Of a stretch of DNA of 20,370 nucleotides, positions 5,898-12,579 are shown piece by piece. A program made the translations under genes and the position numbers. Every line of letters starts with the position of its first letter. Position 1 is the stretch's first letter. The stretch comes from Halobacteriales archaeon SW_10_68_16 (GTDB lineage Archaea; Halobacteriota; Halobacteria; Halobacteriales; Haloarculaceae): positions 4,324 to 24,693 of the forward strand of contig PXSG01000055.1 in NCBI GenBank assembly GCA_003023485.1. The letters are read 5' to 3'. The notes beneath the pieces are model-generated. The model had not been told where the DNA came from. It worked only from the letters and a program-made list of their open reading frames with translations, and did no database searches.

Positions 5898-7871
5898 GTG
5901 AACGCCCGCACGGCTGCCCTGGACGCGGTCGTCTTCGGCGTGGACATCCAGAGCGGTGACGTCCGGGGGGACGCCCCCTCCTACGCGCTGGTCGCCATCG
6001 ACGGCGAGTCGATCGACCGCGACGTCGTCTCCTACCGCAAGCTCCGCCGGCGCATCGACGAGGAGAAGCCGGCCATCGTCGCCACGGACAACACCTACGA
6101 ACTCGCCGAAGACAAGGACGCCCTCGTCCACTTGTTGCGGACGCTCCCCGACGAGACGAGGCTCGTCCAGGTGACCGGCGCCGAGCAGCCCGAACCCCTC
6201 TCGCGGGTCGCCACGCGCCACGGCGTCCCCTACGGCAAAGAGCCGATGCAGGAGGCCGAGGCCGCCGCCCGCCTCGCCGCGGCCAACGTCGGCCAGGAGG
6301 TCACCGCCTTCACCGACACCACCGAGGTGAAGGTCTCGCGGGGCCGCTCGACGGGTGGCGGCGGCTGGAGCGAGGACCGCTACACCCGCCGGATCCACGG
6401 CTCTGTGAAACGACGCACCCGCGAAGTCGAATCCGCGCTGGAGGAAGCAGGCCTCGAGTACGAGCGGGAGGTCACCGAGAAGTACGGCGGCTTCGCCAAC
6501 GCCGTCTTCACCGTCGAAGCCCGGCCCGCGGAGATTCCGGTCTCGAGCGAGCGGTCGGGCGACGTCCGCGTCGAAATCGAGCGCGTCCGGCGGGACGGTA
6601 TCGACTTTCGCCCGCTGGCGAAACGGCGCGACCCCGTCCTCGTGGGCGTCGATCCCGGGACCACGACCGCGGCGGCCGTCGTCGGCCTCGACGGCGAGGT
6701 TCTGGACACCCTCAGCACGCGCACCGCGGACACCGCAGCGGTCATCGAGTGGATCATCGAGCGCGGGCGACCCATCCTCGTCGCGGCGGACGTGACGCCG
6801 ATGCCCGAGACCGTCGAGAAGATTCGCCGGAGTTTCGACGCCGCCGGGTGGACGCCCGAACGGGACCTGCCCGTCGACACGAAAAAACACCGCACCCGCC
6901 AGCAGGGCTACGACAACGACCACGAACGCGACGCCATGGCCGCGGCGCTGGCGGCCTACGACGACCACACCGACCAGTTCGAGCGCGTCGCCCGGAAGGT
7001 CCCGCCGCGCCAGGACGTCGGCCCCGTGCTCGCGCGGGTGCTGGCCGACGAGGAGCCCGTCGAGGCGGTGCTCGCGGACATCCGCGAGGAGGACGGCGAC
7101 GAGGACGGCGGCGAGGACGAGCACACCGAGCGGGAACTCACAGAGGAGGAAAAGCAGATCAAGCGCCTCAAGGCCCGCGTCGAGCGCCTGGAGGACCACG
7201 TCGAGTCCTTAGAGGAGACCATCGAGGGCAAGGACGAGCAACTCCGGGAGTACGAGAACGAACTCTCGGAGGCGAGACGGGAGGAACGCCGCGAGGCACG
7301 CAAGCGCCGCGAGGTGACCCGTCTGGAACGCGAGACCGACCGCCTGGAGCGCAAATTAGAGCGCAAAGACGAGCGCATCGACGAACTGGAGGGGAAACTC
7401 GACCGCCTCAAGGCGCTGTGGAAACTCGACCACTCGAACTTCGCGGACGTCTCCGAGAAGAAGGCCGGACTGGTCCCCGTGAAGGTCGTCGAACAGTTCA
7501 CGGTCGACGCCATCGCGGCCGCCGACGAGAGCGTCGGTCTCGTGGAAGACGACGTCGTCCTCCTGCGGGACGCCAGCGGCGCCGGCCGGTCGAGCGCCCA
7601 CCGCTTAGCCGAGGTCGACCCGCGACTCGTCCTCCGGTCGGGCGGGCTCTCCGATATCGCCGACCGGGTGCTCTTCGAGGCCGACATCCCGGTCGCACCC
7701 GCCGAGCTGGTGACCGTCCAGGAGGTCGACGAACTCGCCGTCGCCCGCGAGTCGGAAGTCGAGGCTGCCATCGAGGACTGGCGCGACCGGGCCCGCGAGC
7801 GCGAGCGCCAGCGCAGCGCCGAGATGGTCGACCGCCTCATCTCCGAACACCGCGCCGAGGAACGGGGGTAG
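5898..7871 (+). CDS. DUF460 RNase-H-like protein with long coiled coil
   Basis: A 657-residue protein of the archaeal DUF460 family (Pfam PF04312, from memory). The RNase H/RuvC-like domain lies at about 247-355, with candidate acidic residues D252 (VLVGVDPGTTTA), D298 (ILVAADVT) and D341/D345 (NDHERDAMAAALAAY). The N-terminal region (11-130) has a similar pattern, with D16 (VVFGVDIQSGD), D64 (IVATDNTYEL) and a helix EAEAAARLAA, suggesting a second divergent copy. An acidic linker (about 396-415) leads into a charged coiled coil (about 413-508). A C-terminal domain (about 512-657) ends in a basic/acidic helix. A role in nucleic-acid processing is likely but unproven. The start is a GTG directly after the TGA of a remnant frame, and no better start is seen. 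Confidence 0.88.
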   Translation: MNARTAALDAVVFGVDIQSGDVRGDAPSYALVAIDGESIDRDVVSYRKLRRRIDEEKPAIVATDNTYELAEDKDALVHLLRTLPDETRLVQVTGAEQPEPLSRVATRHGVPYGKEPMQEAEAAARLAAANVGQEVTAFTDTTEVKVSRGRSTGGGGWSEDRYTRRIHGSVKRRTREVESALEEAGLEYEREVTEKYGGFANAVFTVEARPAEIPVSSERSGDVRVEIERVRRDGIDFRPLAKRRDPVLVGVDPGTTTAAAVVGLDGEVLDTLSTRTADTAAVIEWIIERGRPILVAADVTPMPETVEKIRRSFDAAGWTPERDLPVDTKKHRTRQQGYDNDHERDAMAAALAAYDDHTDQFERVARKVPPRQDVGPVLARVLADEEPVEAVLADIREEDGDEDGGEDEHTERELTEEEKQIKRLKARVERLEDHVESLEETIEGKDEQLREYENELSEARREERREARKRREVTRLERETDRLERKLERKDERIDELEGKLDRLKALWKLDHSNFADVSEKKAGLVPVKVVEQFTVDAIAAADESVGLVEDDVVLLRDASGAGRSSAHRLAEVDPRLVLRSGGLSDIADRVLFEADIPVAPAELVTVQEVDELAVARESEVEAAIEDWRDRARERERQRSAEMVDRLISEHRAEERG

Positions 7872-7918
7872 TCGCCGTCCGACGCTCTCGCAGTTTCGAA
7901 CGCGGGTGCCACCACAAG

Positions 7919-7926
7919 CATTATCA
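7919..7926 (+). promoter_or_regulatory. TATA-like box for the zinc-ribbon membrane protein
   Basis: CATTATCA is centred about 28 bases before the GTG at 7951, in the 79-base gap after the DUF460 gene. It supports the GTG start over upstream alternatives. Confidence 0.45.
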
Positions 7927-7950
7927 CGGCGTGCGTGTGACCAGTCGCCC

Positions 7951-8352
7951 GTGTCCAACCATGCCCTCCTCCTGTTCGGTCTCCTGCTCGGAATCGGTCT
8001 GACGGTCGCCGTCGGTATCGACGCTCACAACAGAGGTCGGTCGGGCTTCGTTTGGGGGCTCCTGACATTTTTCACTGGCCTCCTCGGGGCCTTCATCTAC
8101 GCGCTGGTCGTTCTGACTGGCGATGGAACGGACCGCGCGGATGTGGACGAAGTCCGCCGCTGCTCGAACTGCTCGGCCACCCATCCCGGATCACCGGACT
8201 ACTGCAGCGAGTGTGGGGAACCGCTCGGGAGCGACGACGACACACCCGTCGCCACCGTCCTCCGGAGTGGGTCACAGGGATACTGCAGCAACTGCAAGGC
8301 CAGAGTCAACTTCGACGCCGAGACCTGTTCGGACTGCGGAGCGACCTTCTAG
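7951..8352 (+). CDS. Membrane protein with two zinc ribbons
   Basis: A 133-residue protein. Two hydrophobic helices lie at about 4-22 and 33-54, joined by a short loop (DAHNRGRSG). A soluble tail holds two zinc-ribbon units: C71-x2-C74 with C85-x2-C88, and C112-x2-C115 with C126-x2-C129. With only a short loop between the helices, both ends of the protein should lie on the same side, probably the cytoplasm. The start chosen is GTG at 7951, because a TATA-like CATTATCA (7919-7926) sits about 28 bases upstream; earlier in-frame codons would lie within or before the promoter. Proteins with N-terminal helices and double zinc ribbons are common in haloarchaea, with no known function. It converges with the amidohydrolase gene. 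Confidence 0.8.
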   Translation: MSNHALLLFGLLLGIGLTVAVGIDAHNRGRSGFVWGLLTFFTGLLGAFIYALVVLTGDGTDRADVDEVRRCSNCSATHPGSPDYCSECGEPLGSDDDTPVATVLRSGSQGYCSNCKARVNFDAETCSDCGATF

Positions 8353-8402
8353 CCCCGCTTGAGCCGTTCGGCGCCGGTCGGGATGTTGCCACAGAGGGTC
8401 AG

Positions 8403-9314
8403 TCACTGGCCGGAATCGGACGCCAGCTCGTCGAGGTCGAGTCCGAAGAACTCGACAGCGTTCCGGTAGAACACGTCCGCGGTCGCGTCCGGAAAGGTCA
8501 CCCTCGTTCCGCGGAGTTCCACCTCGACGGGCAGCGGCCGGAGGGGGTAGTCGGTGCCGAACATGACGCGGTCGCTGCAGGCCCGCAACCGCTCGGGGTC
8601 GAACTCCCCCTCGCGGAGGGCGATGGTTTCGTGGGTCCGGGCACCCGTCGAGACGGCGGTATCGAGGTAGACGGTGTACTCCTCGGCCAGCGCCAGAAAT
8701 CCCTCCGTCTCGAACAGCCCGAAGTGGGGCACACACACCCGCAGCGCGGGGAACCGTTCGAGGACCCGCGCCATACGGTCCGGCCCGAGGATGGTGCTGT
8801 CCCGGTAGAAGGGGTGTGAGGAGGCGTGGATCACGAGCGGGAGGTCCGCGGAGACGAGGCGTTCGTAGACGGGGTCGAGTCGCGCGTCGTCGGGCGGGAA
8901 CTCCTGGACGGGACAGTGGAGTTTGATTCCCTGCAGGCCACGGTCGAAGGCATCCTCGACGACAGCGCCGGGGTCGTTGTCCCCGGCGTGGACTGTGCCG
9001 AGTCCGACGACGGCCACGTCGGCGTCCGCGAGGCGGCGCTGCCAGGCGGCGGCCGAGGCGTTCATCTCCCCAGCGACGCCCGGTTTGTGCGCGTAGGGGA
9101 AGAAGACGAACCCGTCGGTCCGGTCGACGACGCGCTCGATGAGCGTCTCGACGGCGGGTGCGGGGAGTTGCCAGGCGGTCTCCCTGTCGAACCACTCGAC
9201 GATCGCCGAAAGGAGCGGCGTCTCGAGGACGTGGACGTGGGCGTCGACGACCGGACAGTCGGGATAGGCCGCGGGCGATGGATCGGGATCGAGATCGGCG
9301 CGGTCCTCGGCCAT
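8403..9314 (-). CDS. Amidohydrolase family (TIM-barrel) protein
   Basis: A 303-residue metal-dependent hydrolase of the amidohydrolase-2 type (PF04909-like). The signatures appear in order: D24-A-H26-V-H28 near the N-terminus, GIKLHCP (about 129-135), LVIHASS with H163, VPHFG with H197, and FGTDYP with D255 as the likely catalytic aspartate. The length fits single-domain members such as decarboxylases of the ACMSD/gamma-resorcylate group and uncharacterised hydrolases. The substrate cannot be deduced. The start at 9314 is supported by a T7 run on the minus strand about 28 bases upstream (9339-9345). It is the last leftward gene before the convergent zinc-ribbon gene. Confidence 0.88.
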   Translation of the reverse strand: MAEDRADLDPDPSPAAYPDCPVVDAHVHVLETPLLSAIVEWFDRETAWQLPAPAVETLIERVVDRTDGFVFFPYAHKPGVAGEMNASAAAWQRRLADADVAVVGLGTVHAGDNDPGAVVEDAFDRGLQGIKLHCPVQEFPPDDARLDPVYERLVSADLPLVIHASSHPFYRDSTILGPDRMARVLERFPALRVCVPHFGLFETEGFLALAEEYTVYLDTAVSTGARTHETIALREGEFDPERLRACSDRVMFGTDYPLRPLPVEVELRGTRVTFPDATADVFYRNAVEFFGLDLDELASDSGQ

Positions 9315-9338
9315 CTCCCCGGCCTTCGTGCCTCCCCG

Positions 9339-9345
9339 AAAAAAA
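9339..9345 (-). promoter_or_regulatory. T-rich promoter element for the amidohydrolase
   Basis: A run of seven T on the minus strand is centred about 28 bases before the ATG at 9314. It could act as a weak TATA element, or as the terminator of the upstream small membrane protein gene. Confidence 0.4.
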
Positions 9346-9372
9346 CAGTTCGTTCGGACGGTGAGGGACCTA

Positions 9373-9480
9373 CCGGGATTCCTCGCCCCCCGAGCGGGTC
9401 CCGTCGACGTCGGCGCCGTGCTCTTCGACGACCGGACGGTTCCCCTCGAAGTCCGTCCGGGATTCCGTGCCGCCGCCCGT
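9373..9480 (-). other. In-frame coding-like extension after an amber stop
   Basis: Immediately after the TAG (9481-9483) ending the small membrane protein, the same frame continues for 36 codons to a second TAG (9370-9372). The translation begins TGGGTESRTDFEGNRPVVEE and ends SGGEESR; it is acidic and hydrophilic. About nine in ten third positions are G or C by my count. This resembles a natural cytoplasmic tail rather than intergenic DNA. Confidence 0.5.
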
Positions 9481-9669
9481 CTAGTCCCTGGCGTAGACCC
9501 ACTTCACGCCGTAGTAGACGAACCACGCCATCCAGATGGTGAAGACCGTCAGCCAGACGCCGTACTGCAACAGGTGGTGGGGGTAGACGACGTAGGCGAA
9601 CACGAGCAATCCCAGCACGCTCGCCCCGGCGGCGTAGTCCCAGCGGTCCAGCGACGGCGGGTCGACCAT
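9481..9669 (-). CDS. Small two-helix membrane protein
   Basis: A 62-residue protein with two predicted membrane helices (about 13-30 and 36-55) joined by a short loop, YPHHLLQYG. The aromatic-rich second helix ends in WFVYYGVKWVYARD. No named family is recognised, although small proteins of this form are common in haloarchaea. It starts at ATG 9669, in the 62-base gap after the helicase stop, on the same strand. It ends in an amber codon followed by an open coding-like extension, so the annotated C-terminus may be shorter than the ancestral one. Confidence 0.75.
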   Translation of the reverse strand: MVDPPSLDRWDYAAGASVLGLLVFAYVVYPHHLLQYGVWLTVFTIWMAWFVYYGVKWVYARD

Positions 9670-9731
9670 CGGTACGCTGTTGACGGCGCGGTCACATCAA
9701 TCCCACGCTACGAAAAGCGCCGCGATGTGAC

Positions 9732-11825
9732 CTACTCGTCCTCGCGCAGTTCCATCCGCGCGACCAGGTCGTGGGCGTCCTCGCCCGAGCGGATGCCATC
9801 GAGCAGTGCGAACGCGTCGCCGGGCGAGAGGAAGTGCCGCGTCACCGCCCGCCCGAGCGGCGTCGGTTCCAGCCCGTCGATGAAGCCGTACTCGATGAGT
9901 TTCCCGAGGGCGTACTTCGTGGGCACCTCCCCGACCATGGTCTCGTTGAGGCGATTGGCCCCGGCACCCGCGACGGTGACGTTCGCGAGCGTCTCCGCGA
10001 CCGCCGCGGCGCCGTCGTAGCGCGTCGTCACCGGCTCCATCTCGCCTTTGAGGAGCTTGAACGCCACCTCGTCTTCGGTCATCTCCTGGCTGTAGTGGTA
10101 GGTGCCGTCCGGTTCGACCAGCAGGTACTCCGTTCCTTTGTCGTGGTAGTCGGGGCGGCCCGCGCGGCCGAGCATCTGGTGGAACTCCTGGACGGAGAGC
10201 CACTCGATGCCCATCGCCAGCGAGTCGAAGACCACCTGCGAGGCCGGGAAGTCCACGCCCGCCGCCAGCGCCGCTGTCGTGACCACCGCCGCCAGCTCCT
10301 GGTCGGCGAACTGCTCCTCGACGCGGCCCCGGCGTTTGTTGTCGAGGCCGGCGTGGTAGGGTGCCGAGGAGTACTCCAGTTTCCGGGAAATCTCGTGACA
10401 TCGCCGCCGTGAGTTGGTGAAGATGATCGTCTGGCCGCGGTAACCCTTGCTCGATTTCGTGTCGAAGGCGCGCTTGAGGAGTCTGTTCTCGACGTCGACC
10501 TTCTCGCGGCCCTCGAGGAAAGTGACGTGCCGTTCGACGGGGACGGGTCGCTCCTCGAACTCGATCAGCGTCGCGCCCAGTTTCGTGGCCAGTCGCTCGG
10601 GGTTGCCGACCGTCGCCGAGAGGTAGATCCACTGCGTGTCGCCGCTGCCGCCGCCGAGTTGCCTGCAGTAGTACCGCAGGCGGGCGATGAGTCCGTCCAG
10701 CCGGTGGCCGCGCTCGCCAGCCCCGAGGTTGTGGACCTCGTCGATGACGACCGTCCCGATCTCGCCCAGGTCCCGACCCACCCGGAGTGCGTGGTCGATG
10801 CCCTCGTAGGTCCCGACGACGACGTCGGCGTCGGGGTCGAACCGCTCGCCGCTGCCCGTGATGCGGCTCGCGCCCACCCGGAGGGTGACGTTCACGATGT
10901 CGCCGTAGCGGTCCTGGAACTCCCCGTACTTCTGGTTGGCCAGCGCGACCAGCGGCACCAGAAAGAGGAGCTTGCCCTTGCCGTTCAGGGCACGGTCGAT
11001 GCCTGCCATCTCGCCGACGAGCGTCTTGCCCGTGGCGGTGGCGCTGACGACGAGGTGATCCTGGCCGTCGGTGGCGCCGTTGGCGACCGCGAGGCTCTGG
11101 ACCGGGAGCAGTGTGTCGAACCGCTCCTCGATTGTCCGCTGGATGCCCGGATGGAGGTCCAGGTCGGCGGTCGGCACGGGGTCGACCTCGTCAACGGTCG
11201 CGCGGATCTCGTCGAACTTCGTGAGTTCGGGGTCGAGATCGCCTTTCAGGAGGTTCGTGATGCGGTCGAGGTCCTGGACCTCCAGCAGGAGGTCCTCGAG
11301 GCGCTCGCGGGCCGCGCCCGAAATCTCGCCGCGGTAGGCCAGTTCGCGGTCGAGTTCCTCGCGGGCACAGTCCGGACAGATGTGTTCGTCCTCCGTCTGG
11401 ATGGCAGTCTCGGAGGTGACCGGCGAGTAACGGCCGTCGTTGGCACAGTACCGGCAGGTCCGGACGACCTTCGCCTCGAGCTGGTAGCCGTCGAGCATCG
11501 CCCGCAGCTGTGCGCGGCCCGACCGGGAGGTCTGCTCGGAGATGCGGATGCGTTCGGCCCGGCGGGCCAGCTCGACGAACTCGTCGGGGCTGTGGAGCTG
11601 TTCGCTGGTCCCCTCGGTGACCCGGAGGCGGGCCGGCCGGGGGCCGGCGTCGGTCTCCTTGAGTTCGAGCCGGCCGTGGAAGACGCGCTGTCCCTCCCGC
11701 TGGACGGCCACGCGGTAGTCGTCGCCGTGCTCGTGGAGGAACAGCGTCTCGACGTCCGCGACCTGCTGTGACACGCCCGACGGTAGGGGGCCGGCCCATT
11801 TCAGTTCCCCGGACCGCGACGTCAC
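9732..11825 (-). CDS. Ski2-like DEAD/DEAH-box helicase with zinc site
   Basis: A 697-residue superfamily 2 helicase. Residues 1-115 form a haloarchaeal N-terminal domain (VETLFLHEHGDDYRVAVQRE). A four-cysteine zinc site follows: C124-x2-C127 and C150-x2-C153. The RecA-like core has motif I SATATGKT (261-268), the DEVH box (362-365), SAT (403-405), motif IV-like IIFTNSRRR (467-475), and motif VI QMLGRAGRPDY (550-560). A winged-helix-like C-terminal part follows (GKLIEYGFIDGLEPTPLGRA). It resembles Hel308/Ski2 helicases but lacks a clear ratchet domain of Hel308 length. The start is GTG at 11825; GTG 11774 is a shorter alternative. No TATA box is evident just upstream, so read-through from the cupin promoter is plausible. 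Confidence 0.88.
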   Translation of the reverse strand: MTSRSGELKWAGPLPSGVSQQVADVETLFLHEHGDDYRVAVQREGQRVFHGRLELKETDAGPRPARLRVTEGTSEQLHSPDEFVELARRAERIRISEQTSRSGRAQLRAMLDGYQLEAKVVRTCRYCANDGRYSPVTSETAIQTEDEHICPDCAREELDRELAYRGEISGAARERLEDLLLEVQDLDRITNLLKGDLDPELTKFDEIRATVDEVDPVPTADLDLHPGIQRTIEERFDTLLPVQSLAVANGATDGQDHLVVSATATGKTLVGEMAGIDRALNGKGKLLFLVPLVALANQKYGEFQDRYGDIVNVTLRVGASRITGSGERFDPDADVVVGTYEGIDHALRVGRDLGEIGTVVIDEVHNLGAGERGHRLDGLIARLRYYCRQLGGGSGDTQWIYLSATVGNPERLATKLGATLIEFEERPVPVERHVTFLEGREKVDVENRLLKRAFDTKSSKGYRGQTIIFTNSRRRCHEISRKLEYSSAPYHAGLDNKRRGRVEEQFADQELAAVVTTAALAAGVDFPASQVVFDSLAMGIEWLSVQEFHQMLGRAGRPDYHDKGTEYLLVEPDGTYHYSQEMTEDEVAFKLLKGEMEPVTTRYDGAAAVAETLANVTVAGAGANRLNETMVGEVPTKYALGKLIEYGFIDGLEPTPLGRAVTRHFLSPGDAFALLDGIRSGEDAHDLVARMELREDE

Positions 11826-11896
11826 GGTGTGGGTGCCCCGGACGGCAGACCTCCGCCGATCCAGGTCGCAGAGTCAGGACGGGCGGTGGCGTTCTT

Positions 11897-12102
11897 TCAG
11901 CCCTCGTCGCCGAGGACGCGCTCGCCCATCTCGCGGGGCGTCTCCTCCAGGTCCGTCGCGAGCGTGTCGTTCCACCGGTTCAGGGAGCCATAGAGGCTGA
12001 TCGCTGCGAGCAGTTCGACGATCTCGTCCTCGGTCCAGTGGTCCCGCATCGCGGCCATGATCTCCTCGTCTCGTCGGCGGGGAGGGGATCGATGTGTGCC
12101 AT
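11897..12102 (-). pseudogene. AhpD/carboxymuconolactone decarboxylase-like gene, internally deleted
   Basis: The 5' end reads MAHIDPLPADET, a typical N-terminus for peroxidase-related AhpD-like proteins. After about 12 codons the frame becomes meaningless. In the -1/+2 frame the sequence continues EEIMAAMRDHWTEDEIVELL and ISLYGSLNRWNDTLAT, ending at TGA 11897. That is the family's C-terminal region, normally some 100 or more residues further on. The central domain with the CxxC/His active site is absent. The junction at about 12061-12072 contains the short direct repeat GACGAGACGAG, consistent with slippage. The ATG directly follows the TAG of the cupin gene, so the pair was probably an operon. 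The 54-codon C-terminal ORF may still be expressed. Confidence 0.75.
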
Positions 12103-12525
12103 CTATTCGACCAGCCTGATCTCGTCGTCGCCGGTCGGGACCGCACAGAGGAACGCACCCTCCGTCTCGCCCTCGTTGCGGTACCAGTGGACCGCCCCCG
12201 CGGGGACGTGGATGGCGTCGCCCGCGCCGACGGTGTACTCCTCGTCCTCGTCGACGGCTTCGCCGTCTGCACGAGGCGTCTCCGACGCCTCGCTGATGCC
12301 GACGACGTACTCGCCGGCGAGGACGTACTGTTCGTGTTCGATCTCGTTGGTGTGCCTGGGGACCTCGGCGCCCGGTGCGAGAGTAAACCGGCGGATTGCG
12401 AGATTACCACCGCCGTCATGTTCGCCGACGAGCACGCCCTTCCGGAGGCCTTCGGCTGCGTCGACGGATTCGTACTCGATGTCCTCGCCGCGCTTGACCA
12501 GCGGCTGCGTTCTGGTATCGCTCAT
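12103..12525 (-). CDS. Cupin-domain protein
   Basis: A 140-residue single-domain cupin. Motif 1 (GAEVPRHTNEIEHEQYVLAGE, about residues 52-72) gives His/Glu ligands, and motif 2 is GDAIHVPAGAVHWYRN. Between them lies an unusually long acidic insert (SEASETPRADGEAVDEDEEY), encoded by two adjacent palindromes. Cupins of this size bind a metal and serve as dioxygenases, isomerases or small-molecule binders; the substrate is unknown. The start is ATG 12525 (MSDTRTQ), supported by a TATA palindrome centred 27.5 bases away. An upstream in-frame codon at 12567 would lie beyond the promoter. Co-transcription with the decayed AhpD-like gene suggests an oxidative-stress or aromatic-compound context, by inference only. 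Confidence 0.85.
   Translation of the reverse strand: MSDTRTQPLVKRGEDIEYESVDAAEGLRKGVLVGEHDGGGNLAIRRFTLAPGAEVPRHTNEIEHEQYVLAGEYVVGISEASETPRADGEAVDEDEEYTVGAGDAIHVPAGAVHWYRNEGETEGAFLCAVPTGDDEIRLVE
12253..12292 (-). repeat. Tandem palindromes inside the cupin gene
   Basis: Two perfect inverted repeats with three-base loops stand five bases apart: GACGGC-TTC-GCCGTC (12253-12267), and a 9-base stem CGAGGCGTC/GACGCCTCG with loop TCC (12272-12292). They encode the acidic insert between the two cupin motifs. From memory, similar GACGGCTTCGCCGTC hairpins recur in haloarchaeal genomes, so this may be a REP-like element that entered the ORF. Confidence 0.6.
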
Positions 12526-12547
12526 GCGTCCCCGTAGGCGGCCCGCT

Positions 12548-12557
12548 TTCTTAAGAA
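12548..12557. promoter_or_regulatory. Shared palindromic TATA box, bidirectional promoter
   Basis: The perfect palindrome TTCTTAAGAA is centred at 12552.5. It lies exactly 27.5 bases from the first base of the cupin ATG (12525, minus) and of the site-2 protease ATG (12580, plus). Both transcripts would be leaderless. The intergenic gap is only 54 bases, so one TATA-binding site probably serves both directions. Confidence 0.7.
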
Positions 12558-12579
12558 CCTGCCACACGTAGTGTCGGCC

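Noticed and set aside
9315..9372. An additional minus-strand gene between the amidohydrolase and the small membrane protein
   Set aside because: The only coding-like sequence is the in-frame extension after the amber codon; the remaining bases are promoter-like.
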